Assembly (NCBI GenBank): GCA_035299065.1 | Contig: DATGXI010000118.1 | Span: 1-12,441 of the forward strand | Direction: 5' to 3' | DNA length: 12,441 nucleotides | Source: DASPJQ01 sp035299065 | GTDB taxonomy: Bacteria; Bacteroidota; Bacteroidia; Flavobacteriales_D; UBA2798 | In this document: positions 1 through 6,192 of the stretch, in pieces | Numbering within the stretch: the first letter of the stretch is position 1 | Layout of the letters: each line of letters begins with the position of its first letter | Notes under the pieces: generated by a model | Told to the model about the DNA's origin: nothing | Database searches by the model: none | Seen by the model: the letters and a program-made list of their open reading frames with translations, nothing else | Translations under genes and position numbers: made by a program

Positions 1-28
1 TGTTTAATTTCTCTTTTTTAGACCTCAT
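1..28 (-). CDS. N-terminal fragment of a leftward gene, product unknown
   Basis: On the minus strand an ATG at 28-26 opens a frame reading MRSKKEKLN before the window ends. It lies 50 nt downstream of the stop of the glycogen-synthase-like gene and runs in the same direction, so the two may be co-transcribed. Nine residues are too few to identify a family. In many Bacteroidota genomes the gene after this GT5-only gene encodes a DUF4270 lipoprotein. That is only a context guess, and the visible basic N-terminus would suit the start of a signal peptide. Confidence 0.35.
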
Positions 29-78
29 ATGCCAGTCGTCTTTTTTGTATTGAAGACTAACGCTGGATTCTGCAAATA

Positions 79-912
79 TTATTCCTCGTCAATCAAAATT
101 GAGTTTTCAGACGCAACCCTTTCATACAGCATCGAGTAGTCAGCTACAAACGATCCGTCAGATGGTTTTGGCATAAACGGTTTGTTGGTTGCTTCAAGGT
201 GATGTGCAAGATTTTCATCCAATTCATCTTCGGCAATAATTACCGCATCAGAGTGGTTGATGGCTGTTTTCATCAGGTTGGTATAATCCGGCTTCTTAAG
301 CAGGTTAATGTCCTCACCAACGAAATTATCATATTGTAATTTTTTATGCAGTTTTTTGCTCAGTTCACCTTCAAAATGATCATTATACAAAGATGTTACA
401 ATTTTTGTATCCGTAAAGTGAGGATCATCGTGATAGAATTTTTTCAGGTAAAGCGGCATAAGTGCCGAGAACCATCCGTGGCAGTGAATTACATCAGGAA
501 CCCATCCCAGTTTTTTTACGGTTTCCAATACACCACGTGCATAAAAAATAGCACGCTCGTCATTGTCCTCAAAAAACTTACCTTCTTCAACACCAAATGG
601 TGACTTACGTTTAAAATAGTCATCGTTGTCAATGAAATAAACCTGCATACGGGCAGCCTGTATTGAAGCAACTTTAATGATTAGTGGATGGTCGGTATCG
701 TCAATAATGATGTTCATTCCTGACAATCGGATAACTTCGTGTAACTGATGGCGTCTCTCATTGATTACACCAAAACGGGGTAAAAACACCCTGATTTCTT
801 TACCGTTTTCCTGGATACCCTGTGGCAACCTGCGACATACTGTTGAAATGTTTGACTCAGGCAGAAAGGGAAGCATCTCCTGGTTAACGAAAAGAACTTT
901 TAATTTTTCCAT
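79..912 (-). CDS. Glycogen/starch synthase-like protein, GT5 catalytic domain only
   Basis: This 277-residue protein matches the N-terminal half (starch synthase catalytic domain, GT5) of glycogen synthase. Full enzymes are near 480 residues; the C-terminal GT1-like half is absent, and the short form is common in Bacteroidota rather than a local truncation. The opening VLFVNQEMLPFLPES aligns with the E. coli GlgA N-terminus, but the canonical KTGGLADV reads PESNISTV (residues 18-25), so the ADP-glucose-binding lysine is a proline. The segment DVIHCHGW (140-147) keeps a GT5-like histidine region. I chose ATG 912 because it gives the family-like start and a TATTTTTG box lies at 955-948, inside the longer open frame that begins at 981. 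The gene is divergent from panC. Glycogen synthesis is doubtful; a sugar-nucleotide-binding or regulatory role is inference. Confidence 0.85.
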   Translation of the reverse strand: MEKLKVLFVNQEMLPFLPESNISTVCRRLPQGIQENGKEIRVFLPRFGVINERRHQLHEVIRLSGMNIIIDDTDHPLIIKVASIQAARMQVYFIDNDDYFKRKSPFGVEEGKFFEDNDERAIFYARGVLETVKKLGWVPDVIHCHGWFSALMPLYLKKFYHDDPHFTDTKIVTSLYNDHFEGELSKKLHKKLQYDNFVGEDINLLKKPDYTNLMKTAINHSDAVIIAEDELDENLAHHLEATNKPFMPKPSDGSFVADYSMLYERVASENSILIDEE

Positions 913-947
913 ACTTAATTTAATAGCGCTGATTTCAAATGCGTTTG

Positions 948-955
948 CAAAAATA
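948..955 (-). promoter_or_regulatory. Putative -7 box of the GT5-like gene
   Basis: The minus strand reads TATTTTTG here, an exact match to the Bacteroidota -7 consensus TAnnTTTG. Transcription would begin near 940, leaving a leader of roughly 28 nt before ATG 912. No clear TTTG lies at the expected -33 distance. The box falls inside the upstream extension of the open frame, which argues for the shorter start. Confidence 0.5.
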
Positions 956-988
956 TAGAAAATTTCGCGGACTTTCGACATAAAAATT

Positions 989-996
989 TAGTTTTG
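989..996 (+). promoter_or_regulatory. Putative -7 box for panC
   Basis: TAGTTTTG matches TAnnTTTG exactly. It overlaps the TTG at 994 that would be the longest start of panC, so if the box is used the true start is further in, for example TTG 1015. No good -33 TTTG is seen at 19-21 nt, so support is moderate. With the opposing box at 948-955 it makes a compact divergent promoter region. Confidence 0.35.
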
Positions 997-1866
997 GCCG
1001 CAAATAGTGTAGAATTGGCTCCAATTATTGTTAAAACCAACGCAGAACTTGACCGTCAACTAGCTGCATGGAAATCTGAAAACCAATTGATTGGATTCGT
1101 GCCAACCATGGGTGCTTTGCATGCCGGCCACCTTCATTTAATTAATTCGGTAAATGCGTATTGCAGGCGCAGTGTATGCAGCATTTTTGTAAACCCAACC
1201 CAGTTTAATGACAAGGCTGACTTTGACCGGTACCCACGTACACTTGATAGTGATGTGGCCAAATTGAGAAATTCAAGCTGCGATTTGGTATACGCGCCAT
1301 CAGTTGAGGAGGTATATGTGCCCGGGAAGGAAATAACCAAAGAATTTGCTTTTGGACCCATTGCCGAAGTAATGGAGGGAAAACACAGGCCCGGCCATTT
1401 TAATGGCGTAGGAACTGTTGTAAAGCGTCTTTTTGAACTTGTGAAGCCCGATTATGCTCTTTTTGGGCTAAAGGACTACCAGCAATTCTGCATAATCAAC
1501 AAACTTGTTGAGTTGCACCACATACCTGTTAAAATTATTGGGGTAGAAACCGTTCGGGAAACAGACGGGCTGGCCATGAGCTCGCGCAATGCCTTGCTTG
1601 ACCCCTTGCACAGGGAGCTGGCACCGGTTATTTATCAATCGTTATTGGAAGCCCGTGAAAAATCCACAAATTTACCAGTAAATAACCTAAAGTTATTGGT
1701 TGAACAACGCCTTCTTGCCCTACCCGATGTAAAACTTGATTATGTAGAGATTGCCGATGCCGATACTTTACAACCTTTAAACGAGCTGGGTGGCAAGAAA
1801 GCACGCATTTTTGTTGCCGCTTTTTTCGGAAAAATACGGTTGATTGACAATGTTGCATTGAATTGA
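994..1866 (+). CDS. panC: Pantothenate synthetase (pantoate--beta-alanine ligase)
   Basis: PanC condenses pantoate and beta-alanine with ATP to give pantothenate, through a pantoyl-adenylate, in the cytoplasm. The frame has 290 codons, close to the usual 280-285. It shows the family marks in order: FVPTMGALHAGH (about 35-46) with the HxGH nucleotidyl-transfer motif at 43-46, FVNPTQF (about 65-71), HRPGHFNGVGTV, FGLKDYQQ, and the KMSKS-like DGLAMSSRN. The start is uncertain. The longest frame begins with TTG 994, but PanC proteins normally begin only a few residues before the segment here reading IIVKTNAEL. TTG 1015 or even a near-cognate codon is possible, and a -7-like box overlaps 994. panD, which supplies beta-alanine, follows about 290 nt downstream across a repeat element. 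Confidence 0.95.
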   Translation: MAANSVELAPIIVKTNAELDRQLAAWKSENQLIGFVPTMGALHAGHLHLINSVNAYCRRSVCSIFVNPTQFNDKADFDRYPRTLDSDVAKLRNSSCDLVYAPSVEEVYVPGKEITKEFAFGPIAEVMEGKHRPGHFNGVGTVVKRLFELVKPDYALFGLKDYQQFCIINKLVELHHIPVKIIGVETVRETDGLAMSSRNALLDPLHRELAPVIYQSLLEAREKSTNLPVNNLKLLVEQRLLALPDVKLDYVEIADADTLQPLNELGGKKARIFVAAFFGKIRLIDNVALN

Positions 1867-1881
1867 TAATCGTTCTTTACG

Positions 1882-2070
1882 GCCACGGATTACACGAATT
1901 ACACAGATTTTTTTTGAGCAGGCTTAACGTGTTATTGCTGCATTTTTCTTTTACAGTTGATTGCTCGTTTTACTGATTTTTTTAAAGCTTTTAACGCATT
2001 GATATGTATTATTCACAGTTTATGGTATTCTTAACATTTTGTAATCTGTGCAATCTGTGTAATCTGTGGC
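1882..2070. repeat. 189-bp inverted-repeat element with 9-nt tandem arms between panC and panD
   Basis: The left arm (1882-1909) and the reverse complement of the right arm (2043-2070) agree at 24 of 28 positions. Each arm is itself a tandem array of period 9. On the left the units are CACGGATTA, CACGAATTA and CACAGATT. On the right TAATCTGTG, CAATCTGTG and TAATCTGTG run from 2042 to 2068. The 133-nt interior is AT-rich and has no convincing reading frame. Repeats built from 'cacagattacacagatt' words recur in many Bacteroidota and other genomes, so this is probably a dispersed non-coding element (REPIN- or MITE-like). I see no clear target-site duplication. A fold-back RNA downstream of panC is also possible. 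Confidence 0.7.
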
Positions 2071-2140
2071 TAAAAAAGCAAAAGGAATGCCGGCCTAATG
2101 GTTTTATTTCATTTTACGGTATCACCTATTAAAATTGGAC

Positions 2141-2148
2141 TATTTTTG
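2141..2148 (+). promoter_or_regulatory. Putative -7 box of panD
   Basis: TATTTTTG exactly matches TAnnTTTG and ends eight nucleotides before the panD ATG at 2157. A start site about seven nucleotides past the box would leave almost no leader. The -33 position (around 2117-2122) has no TTTG. The same arrangement occurs upstream of glyS, which strengthens the call. Confidence 0.5.
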
Positions 2149-2156
2149 TGTCTGTT

Positions 2157-2504
2157 ATGGAAATCCAGGTTTTAAAATCTAAAATTCACCGCGTAAAAGT
2201 TACCGAGGCTAATCTTGATTATATAGGCAGTGTTACCATTGATGAAAATTTAATGGAAGCGGCCAATTTAATTGTAAACGAACAGGTACACATACTGAAC
2301 TACAACAATGGCGAACGCTTTGTAACCTATGTTATTAAAGGCGAACGCGGAAGTGGTGTAATTTGTTTAAATGGTCCTGCAGCAAAAAAGGTAAGTCTTG
2401 GCGACCACATTATCATTCTTTCATATGCCAATATGGATTTTGAAAAGGCAAAGACATTTAAACCATGGGTGATTTTCCCTAACCCGGATACAAACGCTTT
2501 GTAA
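2157..2504 (+). CDS. panD: Aspartate 1-decarboxylase proenzyme
   Basis: PanD decarboxylates L-aspartate to beta-alanine for pantothenate synthesis. It is a small cytoplasmic tetramer that cleaves itself to make a pyruvoyl cofactor. The open frame extends back to GTG 2148, but ATG 2157 puts the cleavage pair of the segment LDYIGSVTID exactly at Gly24-Ser25, the family position, and gives 115 residues. Other family marks are KSKIHRVKVTEANLDY (residues 7-22), NNGERFVTYVI, and the NGPAA turn near residue 72. It is the first gene of a seven-gene rightward run. The next gene starts one base after its stop. Panthothenate genes are normally adjacent in this phylum; here an inverted-repeat element separates it from panC and it has its own likely promoter. 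Confidence 0.97.
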   Translation: MEIQVLKSKIHRVKVTEANLDYIGSVTIDENLMEAANLIVNEQVHILNYNNGERFVTYVIKGERGSGVICLNGPAAKKVSLGDHIIILSYANMDFEKAKTFKPWVIFPNPDTNAL

Positions 2505-2505
2505 C

Positions 2506-3495
2506 TTGAAAAAATTTCTTTTCAACTTTTTACGCATGGCCATTCCTGTTGGATTTGGTATTTATCTGGCCTGGTATTTTTGGTCAAGCATGCCACAAAA
2601 AGACAAAGACCAGGTTTGGAGTATTTTTTCCCGTTTCAATTACTTATTTATTCTTCTTTCATTTCTTTTTGCCTGGCTGAGTCATTATAGCCGCGCCATA
2701 CGCTGGTCGTATATGCTTGAGTCGTTAGGCCACAACACCAATAAATGGAACAATTATCATGCTGTAATTACGGGCTATTTTATGAACATGCTGTTACCCC
2801 GCGCAGGTGAAATAAGCCGTGCCGGAGTCATTGCGCGTTACGAAGGCGTTCCGTTTGAAAAAGCCTTTGGCACCATCATGGCCGAGCGGGTTATTGACAT
2901 GATTATTTTTCTGACTTCGGCCGTTATTACATTGGCTTTGCAGGGCGAAAAATATCCCTTAATGGTAGCCAAATACAATGAGCTTAAAAACGCATATTCG
3001 TCTGAGAAGAGTTCCCTTGGCCTATACATTTTAATTGGTATTGGCCTGATTGGCCTAACCTGCGCATTTCTATATTTTAAAAACAAAAAATTTAAAACAA
3101 AAGTCAACAACATTTTGCGTGGCTTTGCCGATGGATTGCTTACCGTTATAAGGCTAAAAAAAAGATGGCAGTTTTTTGGCCATACATTGCTTATATGGAC
3201 CATGTACCTTGGCCTTTATTGGGTCGTTTTTTTAGGAATTCCTGAAACGTCAAATATTCCACCAGAAGGCATGTTGCTTGGTTTTTTAGCGGGTGGGCTG
3301 GCCATTATTCTTGTTCCCGGTGGAATTGGGATTTACCCTGTATTTGTTGCCGCGGCACTGTCATTTTATTCTACTGACTACCCGGTTTTGTATGGCCTTG
3401 GCTGGCTGGCATGGATAAGCCAAACCGTTTTAATTGTAGGGGCCGGAATGATTTCTTTGTATCTTGTACCTAAATTAAATCGCAAAAACACGTAA
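2506..3495 (+). CDS. YbhN/UPF0104-type membrane protein (lysylphosphatidylglycerol synthase TM-region family)
   Basis: This 329-residue integral membrane protein has hydrophobic spans near residues 10-27, 45-61, 130-146, 171-191, 224-244, 257-287 (probably two) and 296-321. It carries family signatures: NMLLPRAGEISRAGV (94-108), EKAFGTIMAERVIDM (118-132) and the glycine-rich VPGGIG (270-275) in a late span. This is the transmembrane (flippase-like) region of MprF-type proteins without the lysyltransferase domain. Its substrate cannot be read from sequence; a lipid-handling role in the inner membrane is an inference. The start is TTG 2506, one base after the panD stop, with no Shine-Dalgarno sequence; an ATG at residue 11 would cut into the first span. 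Its stop overlaps the next ATG by one base, so translational coupling is likely. Confidence 0.9.
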   Translation: MKKFLFNFLRMAIPVGFGIYLAWYFWSSMPQKDKDQVWSIFSRFNYLFILLSFLFAWLSHYSRAIRWSYMLESLGHNTNKWNNYHAVITGYFMNMLLPRAGEISRAGVIARYEGVPFEKAFGTIMAERVIDMIIFLTSAVITLALQGEKYPLMVAKYNELKNAYSSEKSSLGLYILIGIGLIGLTCAFLYFKNKKFKTKVNNILRGFADGLLTVIRLKKRWQFFGHTLLIWTMYLGLYWVVFLGIPETSNIPPEGMLLGFLAGGLAIILVPGGIGIYPVFVAAALSFYSTDYPVLYGLGWLAWISQTVLIVGAGMISLYLVPKLNRKNT

Positions 3496-4004
3496 TGGAA
3501 AGCTTTACGCCTACAACTAAAATATACACACCTGAACAGGTTTTATTTTATGCAAATACGTTTCGAGTTAAAGGATGGTCAGTTGGTTTTACAAACGGTT
3601 GTTTTGATATTCTTCACAAAGGCCATATAAGCTACCTGCACCAGGCACGTTCTAAATGCAGCATGCTTATTGTGGGACTTAATTCTGACGCATCAGTAAA
3701 GTCATTAAACAAAGGACATAACAGGCCAATAAATAAACAGGATGACCGCGCCTATGTACTTGCAGCACTTTCGGCAGTTACGGCAGTAACCATTTTTGAG
3801 GAGAGCACTCCCCTCTCCTTAATCGAAAAAATTCGCCCCGATTTTTTATTTAAGGGTGGCGATTATGATGACAGCGTTACCGATAAAAAAAATTCGAAAT
3901 ACATAGTGGGTAGCGATGTGGTAAAATCTTACGGTGGCAAAGTAATTACAATCCCTTTTGTAGAAGGCTTTTCAACTACCGCAATTCTTGAAAAAAGCAT
4001 TTAA
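3495..4004 (+). CDS. rfaE2: D-glycero-beta-D-manno-heptose 1-phosphate adenylyltransferase (RfaE2-type)
   Basis: The 169-residue protein is a stand-alone cytidylyltransferase-fold domain, equivalent to the C-terminal half of E. coli HldE. It transfers AMP from ATP to heptose 1-phosphate to make ADP-heptose for the LPS inner core. The segment GFTNGCFDILHKGH carries the HxGH motif at residues 41-44. GLNSDASVKSLNKG, the segment AALSAVTAVTIFEESTPLSLI, FLFKGGDYD and the C-terminal GFSTTAILEKSI follow in the family order. The kinase half is absent, so an HldA-type kinase should be encoded elsewhere. The ATG overlaps the last base of the preceding stop codon. Closely related nucleotidyltransferases of other polyols are an alternative, but the KGGDY and STT motifs favour the heptose enzyme. 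Confidence 0.9.
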   Translation: MESFTPTTKIYTPEQVLFYANTFRVKGWSVGFTNGCFDILHKGHISYLHQARSKCSMLIVGLNSDASVKSLNKGHNRPINKQDDRAYVLAALSAVTAVTIFEESTPLSLIEKIRPDFLFKGGDYDDSVTDKKNSKYIVGSDVVKSYGGKVITIPFVEGFSTTAILEKSI

Positions 4005-4015
4005 TTTTTTTGTGT

Positions 4016-4951
4016 ATGTCTTCTACCGGCACAGTAATAAAATCAACCGGCAGCCGCTACACGGTACGTGATGCTAAAGGTAATTTTGTTGATGCGCTTG
4101 TTAAAGGAAAACTTCGCCTTAAATTAAGCCGCAATACAAATCCTATTGCTGTTGGCGACAAGGTTAATCTTGAATTGCAGGAAGACAATACGTATGGAAT
4201 TACCGATGTGTTGCCACGTAAAAACTACATCATCAGACGATCAACCAACCTTTCAAAACAAACACATGTAATAGCCGCAAACCTTGACCAGGCTTTACTG
4301 CTTGTTACCACAAAAGAGCCATTTACCCCTTTGGGCTTTATTGATCGCTTTTTATTGACAGCCGAAGCGTACCACATACCAACCATTTTGCTATTTAACA
4401 AATGGGACCAGTACAACGAAGTTGAAAAAGAAAAAACAAAATCGTTAATGGCCATTTATGAAAAAATCGGGTATCAGTGCTTTACATTTTCGGTTCACGA
4501 TTCAGATCCTGAATTTTTAAAATCAGTTTTAAAAGATAAAACAACGTTGGTGAGTGGTCACTCGGGTGTGGGAAAATCCAGTTTGATCAATTTAATACAA
4601 CCCGGGTTAACGCTAAAAACAGGAAGCGTTTCGACTTCCCATAAAAAAGGAACACATACAACTACGTTTTATGAAATGTTTATACTTGACTTTGGTGGTG
4701 AAATAATTGATAGCCCAGGCATAAAAGGATTTGGTGTTGTTGAAATTGATAAAAATGAATTGTCGCATTATTTTCCTGAAATGCGAAAAGCCCTTGTTAA
4801 TTGCAAATTCAATAATTGCCTGCATATTGATGAACCAAAATGCGCAGTAAAAGATGCTGTTGAATCAGGTGAAATTGCCTTTCATCGCTATAAAAATTAT
4901 TTGAATATTTATTATGACAGGGAAACTGAAGACGAGGAGAAGTACGATTAA
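4016..4951 (+). CDS. rsgA: Ribosome small-subunit-dependent GTPase A
   Basis: RsgA is a circularly permuted GTPase that checks late 30S maturation and leaves when GTP is hydrolysed. An N-terminal OB-fold (about residues 1-70) is followed by the G domain in permuted order: G4 NKWD (128-131), P-loop GHSGVGKS (181-188), and G3 DSPG (232-235). The C-terminal zinc knuckle has ligands Cys263, Cys268, His270 and Cys276. The length of 311 is normal. The frame is open back to TTG 4010, but ATG 4016 gives the usual short N-terminus, so I use it. It lies 11 nt after the heptose gene, with a T-rich gap and no Shine-Dalgarno sequence. It sits with dtd and truA in a translation-related block. Confidence 0.96.
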   Translation: MSSTGTVIKSTGSRYTVRDAKGNFVDALVKGKLRLKLSRNTNPIAVGDKVNLELQEDNTYGITDVLPRKNYIIRRSTNLSKQTHVIAANLDQALLLVTTKEPFTPLGFIDRFLLTAEAYHIPTILLFNKWDQYNEVEKEKTKSLMAIYEKIGYQCFTFSVHDSDPEFLKSVLKDKTTLVSGHSGVGKSSLINLIQPGLTLKTGSVSTSHKKGTHTTTFYEMFILDFGGEIIDSPGIKGFGVVEIDKNELSHYFPEMRKALVNCKFNNCLHIDEPKCAVKDAVESGEIAFHRYKNYLNIYYDRETEDEEKYD

Positions 4952-4992
4952 AAAACGTTGACTAAAGGAATTTTAAAAATCAAGATATTCCA

Positions 4993-5445
4993 ATGAAAGT
5001 TGTAATTCAGCGCGTATCAAATGCATCTGTAACCGTTGATTCAAAAATAGTCAGTGCAATTCAACATGGCCTTTTGGTTTTTATTGGTATTGAGGATGCT
5101 GATACGGATGAAGACGGATTATGGCTTGCCGGGAAAATTGCCCGCATGCGCATTTTTGCTGATGAGGCTGGCGTTATGAACAAAGATGTGACAGAAGCCG
5201 GAGGTGAGGTTATTGTGGTAAGCCAGTTTACGTTGCATGCCTCTACAAAAAAAGGAAATCGGCCTTCTTACATAAAAGCTGCCCGACCCGAAAAAGCCAT
5301 ACCTTTGTACGAAAATTTCATTCAGTTATTGAAAAATGAATCGAAGGTAAATGTATTAACCGGGATTTTTGGTGCCGATATGAAAGTTGAATTATTAAAC
5401 GATGGGCCTGTCACCATCATAATTGACAGTAAAAACAAAGATTAA
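4993..5445 (+). CDS. dtd: D-aminoacyl-tRNA deacylase
   Basis: Dtd hydrolyses D-amino acids (and misplaced glycine) from tRNA, recycling the tRNA and keeping D-residues out of translation. At 150 residues it has the normal length of the homodimeric bacterial enzyme. It begins with the characteristic MKVVIQRVSNASVTVD. It carries the catalytic SQFTL (77-81) and the NDGPVT motif (136-141) with the Gly-cisPro pair at 138-139 that excludes L-aminoacyl groups. ATG 4993 is 41 nt after rsgA, the widest gap in the operon. An AAAGGA at 4964-4969 is too far away to serve as a ribosome-binding site. Dtd next to rsgA is a familiar order in Bacteroidota. Confidence 0.97.
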   Translation: MKVVIQRVSNASVTVDSKIVSAIQHGLLVFIGIEDADTDEDGLWLAGKIARMRIFADEAGVMNKDVTEAGGEVIVVSQFTLHASTKKGNRPSYIKAARPEKAIPLYENFIQLLKNESKVNVLTGIFGADMKVELLNDGPVTIIIDSKNKD

Positions 5446-6192
5446 TTGCGTTATTTCATCAACATATCGTATTCGGGAACACAATACCATGGCTGGCAAA
5501 AACAACCCAATGCCAACACCGTTCAGGCTGAAGTTGACCGTGCATTGGGGCTAATAACCGGCAATGAAAATATTGAAACCGTTGGATGTGGCCGCACCGA
5601 TACGGGTGTACACGCCACCTGCTTTTACCTGCATGTTGACATTCGCGAAATAAAATTCTCTCTCGAAAATTTAAAATTCAAGTTAAACAGGCTTCTTCCC
5701 AGTGACATTGCCGTAATGAAAATATACGAAGTGGATCCTGAAGCACACGCACGTTTTGATGCTGTTTACCGCAAATATGAATACAGGGTTCACCATCAAA
5801 AAAATGCTTTCATTAACGAGGCTTCATGCTACCTGCACAAAATTCCCGACTATCAAAAAATGAATGAAGCCGCCAAACTGCTTTTTAACCACAGCGATTT
5901 TGCCAGTTTTTGTAAAGCCAATGCCGGTTCACAAACCACCATTTGTAAAATTGAGGAAGCTGAGTGGAAAGAAACCAAAATTGGATGGGCATTTCACATT
6001 GCTGCCGACCGGTTTTTACGCAACATGGTTCGGGCTATTGTAGGTACTTTATTTGAAGTTGGGTACGGAAAAATGTCGCTCGAGGAATTCAACAACGTTA
6101 TTGAATCCAAAAAAAGAACCGAAGCAGGCGAATCGGTACCGGCACACGGTTTGTTCTTAACCAACGTAAAATACCCTTATATACATGGCTAA
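5446..6192 (+). CDS. truA: tRNA pseudouridine(38-40) synthase
   Basis: TruA isomerises uridines 38, 39 and 40 in the anticodon arm of many tRNAs. The 248-residue frame shows the opening MRYFINISYSGTQYHGWQKQ, then VGCGRTDTGVHA with the catalytic aspartate at residue 52. Later come ARFDAVYRKYEYRVH (residues 102-116) and FLRNMVRAIVGTLFEVG near residue 190, all standard for the family. The start is TTG 5446, immediately after the dtd stop TAA, with no intervening base. The N-terminus begins right at the conserved beta-strand, so no other start is sensible. The 3' end overlaps the start of the ABC transporter gene by 8 nt. Confidence 0.96.
   Translation: MRYFINISYSGTQYHGWQKQPNANTVQAEVDRALGLITGNENIETVGCGRTDTGVHATCFYLHVDIREIKFSLENLKFKLNRLLPSDIAVMKIYEVDPEAHARFDAVYRKYEYRVHHQKNAFINEASCYLHKIPDYQKMNEAAKLLFNHSDFASFCKANAGSQTTICKIEEAEWKETKIGWAFHIAADRFLRNMVRAIVGTLFEVGYGKMSLEEFNNVIESKKRTEAGESVPAHGLFLTNVKYPYIHG

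Noticed and set aside
79..912. The short glycogen-synthase-like gene as a recent truncation or frameshift
   Set aside because: Only 50 nt follow before the next candidate start and they hold no remnant of the GT1 half; GT5-only forms of this size are known in Bacteroidota.
913..981. A 23-residue extension of the GT5-like protein starting at 981
   Set aside because: It contains an exact TATTTTTG promoter box and the family N-terminus begins at the ATG at 912.
1867..2156. A tRNA or small coding gene in the panC-panD gap
   Set aside because: No cloverleaf, anticodon arm or coding-like frame is visible; the gap is accounted for by the inverted-repeat element and the panD promoter.
2838..3203. 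A 121-codon open frame on the minus strand opposite the YbhN-like gene
   Set aside because: It is fully antisense to a well-supported membrane protein gene, has no promoter or family-like content, and is explained by the codon bias of the opposite strand.
4964..4969. AAAGGA as a Shine-Dalgarno site for dtd
   Set aside because: It is 23 nt before the ATG, too far for a functional ribosome-binding site, and other genes here lack such sites.
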